In this document: piece after piece, positions 56,420-63,084 of the stretch | Position numbering within the stretch: position 1 is the stretch's first letter | Layout of the letters: every line of letters starts with the position of its first letter | Origin: Affinundibacterium amnicola | Lineage (GTDB): Bacteria; Pseudomonadota; Gammaproteobacteria; Burkholderiales; Burkholderiaceae_D | Assembly: GCF_014284275.1 (NCBI RefSeq) | Contig: NZ_JACOFU010000001.1 | Span: 744,001-808,000, forward strand | Reading direction: 5' to 3' | Length of the DNA stretch: 64,000 bases | The notes under the pieces: model-generated | The model's database searches: none | What the model was told of the DNA's origin: nothing | What the model saw: the letters and a program-made list of their open reading frames with translations, nothing else | Program-made: the position numbers and the translations under genes

Positions 56420-57238
56420 ATGGGTTCTGAAATATCAAATGCTCTTGAATTGGAACTTCATCGAGAATTTGCGCGACGTTTAGATAATTTCAAGGGACAG
56501 CAGTTATGGATTGATGATGCCATTGGAGGAATAGTTCACCAAGATCCAAATTTGTATAGTTATGTACTCCGAGTAAAAGATATCTCCAGTGTCTTAACAA
56601 AAATCGATGGGAAAATTGGCGATGAAAAGCGTCGACTAGAAATTGGTGAGTTACATCCGTCTCAAGCCAAATGGGTAAATGCAAAAAATTTTAATGACTT
56701 TGAAGCACTGATAGATGATTGGGTCGGTTGTAGGGTAATTGCATACTTGCACGACTCAATTCTTCCCTTGCATCAGGAAATTATTTCTCACCAGAGATTC
56801 AAAATCATTCGCGTCACTATTCATGACTCTATAGAAAATCCAAGATTCTCAGATATGCAACTTCAAAAAGGACGTGATGAAAGAAGGATGAATCATAATG
56901 GATATGTCGGTATTCATTACATCATAGAGCCTGTCCCTGTAGATCCATGTTGGGGTAGGGAGCCAAAATTATTTCATAAGTTCGAACTTCAAGTTAGAAC
57001 ATTGTTGCAAGAGGCATGGGGACAAATTCAACATGCAGTAATTTATAAGGGGCGAATGCCAGACTACATCAAACAAGAACGTTCAGATGCCTTTGGTGGG
57101 CTAGCAGGTTTTCTTTCTCAATGCGATGTTGAGCTTGCACGATTGGCAAAAGATCCAGTTATTAAAAAGCTAGCTGCACCGAGAAAAGTAAAGACACGAA
57201 AGCAATTGCATTTGAAGCTAGAAAAACCCAAAAATTGA
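56420..57238 (+). CDS. RelA/SpoT-domain protein, stand-alone (p)ppGpp synthetase-like
   Basis: This 272-aa protein starts at ATG 56420 with GGAGGTG immediately upstream. Synthetase-domain landmarks are present: R51-x-K53 with S57 and K61 (RVKDISSVLTKI), D99/D100 and R105 (LIDDWVGCRVIAYLHD), N160-G-Y162 and H166 (HNGYVGIHYIIE), E189-L-Q191-V-R193-T, and W200/H205/Y209. The Lys found four residues before the Tyr in RelA-type enzymes is Asn158. There is no HD hydrolase, TGS or ACT domain, so it is a small alarmone synthetase type. It could be a stress synthetase or a toxSAS-like toxin. Next to a convergent HEPN gene and an integrase remnant, it looks horizontally acquired. Confidence 0.8.
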   Translation: MGSEISNALELELHREFARRLDNFKGQQLWIDDAIGGIVHQDPNLYSYVLRVKDISSVLTKIDGKIGDEKRRLEIGELHPSQAKWVNAKNFNDFEALIDDWVGCRVIAYLHDSILPLHQEIISHQRFKIIRVTIHDSIENPRFSDMQLQKGRDERRMNHNGYVGIHYIIEPVPVDPCWGREPKLFHKFELQVRTLLQEAWGQIQHAVIYKGRMPDYIKQERSDAFGGLAGFLSQCDVELARLAKDPVIKKLAAPRKVKTRKQLHLKLEKPKN

Positions 57239-57241
57239 CTG

Positions 57242-57268
57242 AAAGCGGCAGAAATGCCGCCTTTTTTT
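57242..57268 (+). terminator. Rho-independent terminator after the RelA/SpoT-like gene
   Basis: GCGGCA-GAAA-TGCCGC (57245-57260) is followed by CTTTTTTT, immediately after the stop codon. Confidence 0.88.
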
Positions 57269-57334
57269 CTAAGTATGAAGTCTTGAGAGCGTACGCTATC
57301 AAAATAAAACCTCTCTTGATTGGCGTCGCCATCT

Positions 57335-58171
57335 TCAATACTGCATGGTGATCCATGAGTCCCAATTTAGTGCCGGATGATCGAACCCTGATGCTTTAAG
57401 CACAACCAAACTCACAAGGATGCGGAAGTTGGGGTAATAGTCGAGTAGATTGTAATCAATCACTTTTCCTTGATATTTTCGAGTGGTCTGCATTGAACTG
57501 TTGTGAAACTGGCGATTGCGCAGTCGAGCATAGGTATCAGCGGAACGCTTAAGGTCCTTGGGCTTGAATTCGTAAATATCAAAACCAAGTTGGCGTAATC
57601 TTCTTGCGATGAGTGTGGAAATTTGGGTTTCTCGATCGTTTAGTGTTTGACGAACGTAAGTTTCAAGCCCTGAGAAGAGTAGAAAGTAGGAAACATCAAC
57701 GTATGACGGTTTTATGCGAAATGGCGTCGTCGCCTTAAAGAAGAGAGTTTTCCAGCGCGTGTTTTTTGCGAACTGTTCGTCAGCAAGTCTATCCATCGCC
57801 AGTTTAATGAAATCTGATCGCATGTCAAAACAGAATGCGTCCTGATGCAGAACAGCACCACCTCCGCTATTTCTTGTTGAGGTTCTTCCGATTAGTGGAA
57901 ACTTTTCGAACAGGTCAGAATCCTGCATTGGAAGAGGATCAGATATAAGTACATCAAGATGTTCTATGAAAGATAACACCGCTTCCAAGCAGAAGATCTG
58001 ATGACTATCGTACTTTTCAAGAATAACTATACCTGTGAGCTGATAAGAAGCTAAATCGCGAGCCTTTTCGCTAGCATCGGTTACACAAGTATATCTAGGT
58101 AAGAATCGCATGCCTTGGCATGTGAATTCACGTGTAAATTCATAACCATAGATTGCGCAAGCCAAGGTCAT
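57335..58171 (-). CDS. HEPN-domain protein of unknown function
   Basis: This 278-aa protein is not recognisable in its N-terminal two-thirds, apart from four N-terminal cysteines or Cys-adjacent strands (LACAIYGYEF, EFTCQGMRF, PRYTCVTD). The C-terminal part has VSYFLLFSGLETYVRQTL (with E170) and YARLRNRQFHNSS, where R218-N-x3-H223 matches the RNxxxH motif of HEPN ribonucleases such as ApeA-like or RloC/PrrC-type domains. HEPN proteins often cleave RNA in anti-phage or toxin systems. It is convergent with the RelA/SpoT gene. Assignment rests on the motif and helical context. Confidence 0.6.
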   Translation of the reverse strand: MTLACAIYGYEFTREFTCQGMRFLPRYTCVTDASEKARDLASYQLTGIVILEKYDSHQIFCLEAVLSFIEHLDVLISDPLPMQDSDLFEKFPLIGRTSTRNSGGGAVLHQDAFCFDMRSDFIKLAMDRLADEQFAKNTRWKTLFFKATTPFRIKPSYVDVSYFLLFSGLETYVRQTLNDRETQISTLIARRLRQLGFDIYEFKPKDLKRSADTYARLRNRQFHNSSMQTTRKYQGKVIDYNLLDYYPNFRILVSLVVLKASGFDHPALNWDSWITMQY

Positions 58172-58474
58172 ATTGATGCCTAAATTAAATTTGAATTGAA
58201 CTTACCGAACACTAATTTACTGAAAATAAAAAAATTCATTTATCTTAAATTTCATGAATGAAAACTAGCCGAAAATTGTACAAACCCAAGTGCTAAGTGT
58301 TTGATTTTATTAGGGTGCAATTGTTTGTTTTGATGCGTTTTTTTCACTCTCAAAAGATACTCTAAACTGTTGATTTTCCTAGTTAATTATCAACATTCTA
58401 GGCGTATTGTATGGCAAACTACGGGCTCTTGAAGCTTAGTCTGCTTTTTTTGTTTAATTGGAATCGCTCTTTAC
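58172..58474. other. AT-rich intergenic region between the HEPN gene and lolC
   Basis: This 303-bp stretch carries the promoters for the two divergent genes and probably the right border of the accessory insertion. I see no open frame, tRNA or long repeat, and no clear direct repeat matching the left border near 55900. Confidence 0.5.
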
Positions 58475-59731
58475 GTGAAAAATCTCTCATTTGAGTGGCT
58501 GGTCGGCTTGCGGTATACCCGTGCAGGTCGTCGTAGTAGCCGCAATAGTTTTATTTCTTTTATTTCCCTTATTTCTATGGCTGGCATCGCACTTGGTGTG
58601 GCCGCCTTGATTATCGTCCTTTCGGTCATGAACGGTTTTCAAAAAGAAGTGAGGGACAGGATGTTATCTGTTTTGCCGCATATCGAAGTATTTGATGCCA
58701 GTGGTGTGATTCCAGATTGGCAAGCGACCGCAAAACAGGCTCAATTACATCCTGCGGTTTTGGGTGCCGCGCCGTATGTCGATGCGCAAAGTATGATCGT
58801 CAATGATGGTGTAATGCGCGGTGCAGTATTACGCGGCATTTTGCCTGAGGAAGAACCTAAAGTTTCTATCGTCGCGAGCAAAGTGAAAGCGGGCAAATTA
58901 AGTGATTTGAAAGAAGGCGCCTTCAATATCATCCTCGGTGTTGAACTAGCGCGCGCGATGCATGTGGGAATAGGCGATAAAGTCACTTTGGCAGCGCCCG
59001 AAGGTCAATTAACCCCAGCTGGTACGATCCCGCGTTTAAAAGGATTCACCGTCGTTGCGGTGTTCGAAGCAGGGCACTATGAATTCGATTCGGGTATGGC
59101 TTTTATTCACCTTGCCGATGCTCAGAAATTTTTCCGTCAAGAAGCACCAACCGGCGTGCGTTTGCGCATTAAAGATATGTTGCAAGCGCCACAGATTGCG
59201 TTTGAATTGAGCCGCTCTTTAGGCGGCAGTTTAATTACGCGCGATTGGTCTCAGCAGAACAGTAATTATTTTGCCGCCGTGAAAACAGAAAAAACCATGA
59301 TGTTCATTATTTTGACCTTGATTATTGCGGTCGCGGCTTTTAATTTGGTCTCGACTTTAGTCATGACAGTGACCGAGAAACAGGCCGACATTGCGATCTT
59401 GCGTACTTTAGGTGCTTCGCCGATGTCTATCATGAAAATCTTTATGGTGCAGGGCGGCTTAGTCGGACTATTTGGCACTGCGCTCGGCGTTTTGTCGGGC
59501 ATTATTGTGGCACTCAATATCGATGTCATCGTGCCCTTCATTGAGGAAATTCTAGGCATACAGTTCTTGGCGAAAGAAGTGTATGTCATCAGCACTTTAC
59601 CTTCAGATTTACACTGGTCAGACGTCTGGACCATAGGCGGCATCGCAGTTGTATTGGCATTCTTAGCAACAATTTACCCTAGCTGGCGTGCGGCCCGCGT
59701 TAAACCTGCGGAGGCACTGCGCTATGAGTAA
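58475..59731 (+). CDS. lolC: Lipoprotein-releasing ABC transporter permease LolC/LolE
   Basis: This 418-aa inner-membrane protein has one N-terminal helix (about 28-50), a large periplasmic domain (about 50-270) and three C-terminal helices, the LolC/LolE topology. [26 protein letters not shown] and the C-terminal [20 protein letters not shown] are typical. With LolD it extracts outer-membrane lipoproteins and passes them to LolA. The start is GTG (58475), the only codon giving the conserved N-terminus. A single permease gene with lolD suggests a LolF-like homodimeric arrangement or a second permease elsewhere. Confidence 0.92.
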   Translation: MKNLSFEWLVGLRYTRAGRRSSRNSFISFISLISMAGIALGVAALIIVLSVMNGFQKEVRDRMLSVLPHIEVFDASGVIPDWQATAKQAQLHPAVLGAAPYVDAQSMIVNDGVMRGAVLRGILPEEEPKVSIVASKVKAGKLSDLKEGAFNIILGVELARAMHVGIGDKVTLAAPEGQLTPAGTIPRLKGFTVVAVFEAGHYEFDSGMAFIHLADAQKFFRQEAPTGVRLRIKDMLQAPQIAFELSRSLGGSLITRDWSQQNSNYFAAVKTEKTMMFIILTLIIAVAAFNLVSTLVMTVTEKQADIAILRTLGASPMSIMKIFMVQGGLVGLFGTALGVLSGIIVALNIDVIVPFIEEILGIQFLAKEVYVISTLPSDLHWSDVWTIGGIAVVLAFLATIYPSWRAARVKPAEALRYE

Positions 59732-60413
59732 GCTGCAAACTGTTTTATCGTGTAAAAATTTGGCAAAAACCTTCGGTCAAGGTGAGCAAGCAGTCAAGGT
59801 CTTGCATGGTGTCGATTTTGCTATCCACGCTGGCGAACGCATCGCGATCGTTGGTGCATCGGGTTCTGGTAAATCAACCTTACTCCATTTACTTGGTGGC
59901 TTGGATACGCCAAGCAAAGGCATCGTCAATTTGCTCGGCAATGATTTTGCCAATATGAGTGAATCTGCGCGCGGTGATTTGCGTAATCAGTCGCTCGGTT
60001 TTGTGTATCAATTCCATCATTTGCTGCCTGAATTTTCTGCTTTAGATAATGTCGCCATGCCTTTGTTAATTCGCCGCATGAAGCGCGCGGAGGCGCAAGA
60101 GATTGCCAAAACGATGCTGACTAAAGTCGGTTTGGCTCATCGCGTAACGCACGTGCCAGGTGAGTTATCTGGGGGCGAACGTCAACGCGTGGCGTTAGCA
60201 CGAGCCTTGGTCACCAATCCAGCTTGCGTATTAGCAGACGAACCAACTGGGAATCTAGACCGTGGCATCGCAGATCAGGTATTTGCTTTGATGTTGGAAC
60301 TATCTAAAACCTTAGGGACGGCATTTGTGATCGTCACCCACGATGCAGATTTGGCGACACGCTGTGATCGAGTTTTACGATTAACAGATCAAGGCCTGGT
60401 TGAAAGTCATTAA
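59724..60413 (+). CDS. lolD: Lipoprotein-releasing system ATPase LolD
   Basis: This 229-aa ABC ATPase starts at ATG 59724, overlapping the lolC end by eight bases, with GGAGG upstream. It has Walker [10 protein letters not shown], signature [15 protein letters not shown], Walker [13 protein letters not shown] and [33 protein letters not shown] is the characteristic LolD Q-loop segment. It energises lipoprotein release with LolC. Confidence 0.94.
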   Translation: MSKLQTVLSCKNLAKTFGQGEQAVKVLHGVDFAIHAGERIAIVGASGSGKSTLLHLLGGLDTPSKGIVNLLGNDFANMSESARGDLRNQSLGFVYQFHHLLPEFSALDNVAMPLLIRRMKRAEAQEIAKTMLTKVGLAHRVTHVPGELSGGERQRVALARALVTNPACVLADEPTGNLDRGIADQVFALMLELSKTLGTAFVIVTHDADLATRCDRVLRLTDQGLVESH

Positions 60414-60513
60414 GACTTGGGGGGAAGTGCATACCTGAATGAAATGTGGTCTGCAAATCGGCATCATTAAGCTATTGTCTATACAAACTAAAACTAAAAC
60501 AACAACGCAAAAA

Positions 60514-60533
60514 TACTGATTGCATACACAGTA
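60514..60533. promoter_or_regulatory. Dyad 1: TACTG-N10-CAGTA (LexA- or lux-box-like)
   Basis: TACTGATTGCATACACAGTA is 20 bp with the TACTG/CAGTA ends of an SOS box. It is also the core of a larger 12-bp-arm hairpin (GCAAAAATACTG...CAGTATTTTTGC, 60507-60540), so it could instead be a terminator stem for lolD. Confidence 0.35.
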
Positions 60534-60554
60534 TTTTTGCTTTACATTACTAAC

Positions 60555-60574
60555 TACTGAACGCGCATACAGTA
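60555..60574. promoter_or_regulatory. Dyad 2: TACTG-N10-CAGTA (LexA- or lux-box-like)
   Basis: TACTGAACGCGCATACAGTA has 16 of 20 symmetric positions and the same ends as dyad 1, 41 bp downstream of it and about 70 bp before the start of the 74-aa gene. It is not part of a larger hairpin, which favours a protein-binding site. Confidence 0.4.
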
Positions 60575-60645
60575 TTTCTGTTGCGAGGAATTGTGAGTAA
60601 ATCAGCTTAGACCATATCGACATTTAATGACGGAGATTTTATCAA

Positions 60646-60870
60646 ATGACTAACTTAGAACAAACACTGGATACGCGTTTCACCGTGCAATTTTCTCCTA
60701 GCACTTTCTTAATGCGCTTCGGACGTCGCGAGATTTTTGTCTGCAATGATTTTAGAAATCGACACTACCAAGTAAATCCTGTAATTGAGTGCTCAACTGG
60801 AGTACAGGCTGGCCATTTAGAGATTTTATTGTTCCGTAAGTGGTTAGTGATTTTATCTAAGGCTAGATAA
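60646..60870 (+). CDS. Orphan 74-aa hypothetical protein
   Basis: This small basic/hydrophobic protein (MTNLEQTLDTRFTVQFSPST start; C-terminal LEILLFRKWLVILSKAR) has two cysteines and no family I know. GGAG lies about ten bases before the ATG and a strong terminator follows, so it looks like a genuine single-gene transcript. Its upstream region carries two 20-bp TACTG-N10-CAGTA dyads, which suggests regulated expression (SOS or quorum-type). No membrane helix is convincing, though the C-terminal stretch LEILLFRKWLVIL is amphipathic. Confidence 0.6.
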   Translation: MTNLEQTLDTRFTVQFSPSTFLMRFGRREIFVCNDFRNRHYQVNPVIECSTGVQAGHLEILLFRKWLVILSKAR

Positions 60871-60938
60871 TATTGCATACGATTTGATGAGCGATTGATG
60901 AGCGATTAATAGTGCATCCCACTCATGTAACTCCAAAC

Positions 60939-60973
60939 AAAAAATCAGGCTGTTTTTTAAGCCTGATTTTTTT
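60939..60973. terminator. Rho-independent terminator after the 74-aa gene
   Basis: AAAAAATCAGGCT (60939-60951) pairs with AGCCTGATTTTTT (60960-60972), with T-runs usable on both strands. The convergent cheZ gene ends at 61050. Confidence 0.9.
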
Positions 60974-61049
60974 GTGCGCTAATTCAGCGATGTACATCGG
61001 ATGAAATGCAAGCTAAGTAAACTAATCCTTTTTTAGTTTCTCAGGCAAC

Positions 61050-61688
61050 TCAAAACCCTAAATCAGACAACAAATCATCCACGTTTTCTTGATTCAATTG
61101 TATTCCACCAACAGCTCCTGGCCCCGCCAAGAGGTCTTCTTTTTTTATAGCAGAAACTGCCCCCTCTGGTGCGCCACTGATAAGTAGGGCTAGTAGATCT
61201 TTTTCAGTTCGCTCCAATAAGCTAACGACTTTTTTAATCAACTGCCCTGTTAAGTCTTGAAAATCTTGCGCCATCATAATGTCGGACAAGGCCCGCTCAG
61301 TACTGGTGCTGTTAATTTTTGTTTCCTGGATAAATTCATGCATTTGCAAAGTCAGTGCGATTAACTCTTCTTTTGATAGTTCGGCCAATTGTGGCGTGTC
61401 TATTTTTTGCAGCAGTATTTCGGCATTTCTTGTTGTGCTTTGCTGCAATGGAAGGGTGTTTTCAACGGCAGATAGAACTGTATTAGCTGCTTTTTCCGTG
61501 AGTACCGCAATGTGATTAAGCCGTTCGCGCGCAGAGGGGAATTCATTGGAAGCTTCAGCCAGAATATCGTCGGCGCCAACCCAAGTTAATGCATCATGTA
61601 AGGCACGAACTACATGGCCCAATCCTTTGTACATCAATTCAGGATTATCGTTGATTGATCCATTCAAAGCAGGAGGCAGCTGAGTCAT
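61050..61688 (-). CDS. cheZ: Chemotaxis phosphatase CheZ
   Basis: From ATG 61686-61688 (AAGGA six bases upstream) the protein is 212 aa; a longer reading from 61751 is not supported. It is all-helical, with the conserved CheZ active-site segment DIMMAQDFQDLTGQLIKKVV (catalytic Asp and Gln) and the C-terminal CheY-binding tail ENVDDLLSDLGF. It dephosphorylates CheY-P at the flagellar signalling complex. No other chemotaxis or flagellar gene is in the window, so it is an orphan locus here. Confidence 0.92.
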   Translation of the reverse strand: MTQLPPALNGSINDNPELMYKGLGHVVRALHDALTWVGADDILAEASNEFPSARERLNHIAVLTEKAANTVLSAVENTLPLQQSTTRNAEILLQKIDTPQLAELSKEELIALTLQMHEFIQETKINSTSTERALSDIMMAQDFQDLTGQLIKKVVSLLERTEKDLLALLISGAPEGAVSAIKKEDLLAGPGAVGGIQLNQENVDDLLSDLGF

Positions 61689-61792
61689 ATCGTATCCTTG
61701 TGTCCCAAGTATTGATCGGAAGATACTAAATGATAAAATGGAAACTGACAATATAAAGAAGATACTATTAAATAATGTCAGGACCTACGCAA

Positions 61793-61828
61793 AACGGACG
61801 CTAGCGCCGTTACGGTCAGCTTACCGTA
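61793..61828. repeat. Pair of small hairpins upstream of cheZ
   Basis: AACGGACGCTAGCGCCGTT (61793-61811, stem with one bulge) abuts TACGGT-CAGCTT-ACCGTA (61811-61828). They lie between divergent cheZ and the 58-aa gene. They may be operators or the remnant of a mobile-element end; neither is demonstrable. Confidence 0.4.
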
Positions 61829-61914
61829 CGATTTCCTAAGTCTCTTTTTAATTTTATTCTTAAGATCGCAACACCCTCCATGTGTTAAAGTGCTGGCATA
61901 ACTAAAGGAAAATT

Positions 61915-62091
61915 GTGGCTACACCAAATTACGGATACGAAAAACGCCAAAAAGAATTGGCGAAAAAGCGCAAAAAAGAAGAAAAATTAAAGACGCGTGC
62001 GGAGCGGGGACATACTGACTCTGATGAAGACTCTTCTCAAGAATCTGCACGTGATACGGAATCTGTAACAGATCAAACTCCCACGGAGTAA
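61915..62091 (+). CDS. Small basic/acidic protein, 58 aa
   Basis: GTG at 61915 has AAGGA five to six bases upstream. The protein begins (M)ATPNYGYEKRQKELAKKRKK, then has an acidic Ser/Asp/Glu/Thr-rich C-terminal half (from about residue 33). Small proteins opening with NYGYEKRQKELAKK are, to my knowledge, common hypothetical genes in beta-proteobacteria. It is probably unstructured and may bind RNA or ribosomes through its lysine-rich helix; function is unknown. The stop is TAA 62089-62091. Confidence 0.75.
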   Translation: MATPNYGYEKRQKELAKKRKKEEKLKTRAERGHTDSDEDSSQESARDTESVTDQTPTE

Positions 62092-62202
62092 GTTTTAAAT
62101 CCGCAGCCATCTGCTGAAACTTACCGCACCATGAGGTTGCAAACCAAAGGATTTGTATGCATTACAAATCCTTTCTCTCTAAAAGAATAAGCAATAACCC
62201 GA

Positions 62203-62784
62203 CTACTTCAAATAGGCTTCAGGCAGAGGAAGTTGAGGTCTTTCGGCTTCAAATAATAAAGAAATAATCCACCAGCGAGTTCCATCGTGCATTAATTGCA
62301 CACTATTGATACCTCGCTGTATTGATTTATTTTTTTCCGTATTTGTTTCGTAGGTGGTGAACACATGTGCAAGTTCACCCCATTGTTCTGTTTTTCGACT
62401 GAGTTCTTTTTCGCGAAAACCAGTTTCAATTAAAATCGGGCCGGAATTTGCGATGTAGTCACTGACACTCATGATTCGAAGACCAAAATCCTTCGAGTCT
62501 CGCTTTGGGCCGATGGCCATAATCCTAGCCTCAGGTACAAACAGCGAGCGCATTCGATTCCAATCGCGTGCCTGACCAATTCCACCAGAAATAACATCAT
62601 AAAGCGCGGCAACAATCCCATCAATTGATTGCACATCAAGGCTACGTGCGGCAGGGGTCGAGACCAAGACCGGCGAAGTCTGCTGCAACATAGCGGGCTT
62701 TTCAGTCGCATGCACTGGCGCACTACAAATCAATGCAAAGTTCAGGAATAATCCTGTGAAAACGAAATAAGGATTTACATTCAT
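62203..62784 (-). CDS. Secreted NTF2-like (SnoaL/DUF4440-type) protein
   Basis: This 193-aa protein has a signal peptide (about residues 1-26, ending PVHATEK) and a compact alpha+beta cone domain: DGIVAALYDVISGGIGQARDW, RMRSLFVPEARIMAIG, WGELAHVFTTYE and TRWWIISLLFEAE. The pattern is that of NTF2-like periplasmic or secreted proteins. No catalytic residues are obvious. It is probably a binding or unknown-function protein, transcribed alone. Confidence 0.72.
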   Translation of the reverse strand: MNVNPYFVFTGLFLNFALICSAPVHATEKPAMLQQTSPVLVSTPAARSLDVQSIDGIVAALYDVISGGIGQARDWNRMRSLFVPEARIMAIGPKRDSKDFGLRIMSVSDYIANSGPILIETGFREKELSRKTEQWGELAHVFTTYETNTEKNKSIQRGINSVQLMHDGTRWWIISLLFEAERPQLPLPEAYLK

Positions 62785-62934
62785 TTCAGCTCCGTTTTTT
62801 TAGTAGTTTAGAGAGCTTAGTTTGAACCCATGCTGTGAATAAAGTTCATCGACCAAATATCCCAATATGCGCAACAGGAAAATAAACGCGATTTTTTCGC
62901 ATAATTTATATTATGTCAAATTAAGGATGGCAAA

Positions 62935-63084
62935 ATGAAACAGCAAGCACATTCGAAAAGTTCTCGTGAATGCGGTCAGTATTCTGCTCTCGAGTTAGTC
63001 GCCTCAAGTGTAGCTCTGCGGAATGTCAAACAAAGCTCAAACGTCAGCTTAGCTACGTACCAAGCGACGCGCCATTCCAGATGA
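62935..63084 (+). CDS. Possible 49-aa ORF, weak support
   Basis: ATG 62935 is preceded by AAGGATGG six bases upstream. The frame MKQQAHSKSSRECGQYSALE then continues to TGA at 63082-63084, overlapping the convergent apbE 3' end by 36 bases. Only the ribosome site argues for it; the composition is not protein-like. Confidence 0.2.
   Translation: MKQQAHSKSSRECGQYSALELVASSVALRNVKQSSNVSLATYQATRHSR

Noticed and set aside
55875..58474. Direct repeats (att sites) bounding the RelA/HEPN island
   Set aside because: Only trivial matches such as TGTACAAA-like words were seen; no convincing pair at both borders.
61780..61830. End of an insertion sequence near GTCAGGACCTACGCAAAAC
   Set aside because: It resembles transposon-end sequences I vaguely recall, but there is no partner inverted repeat or transposase nearby.
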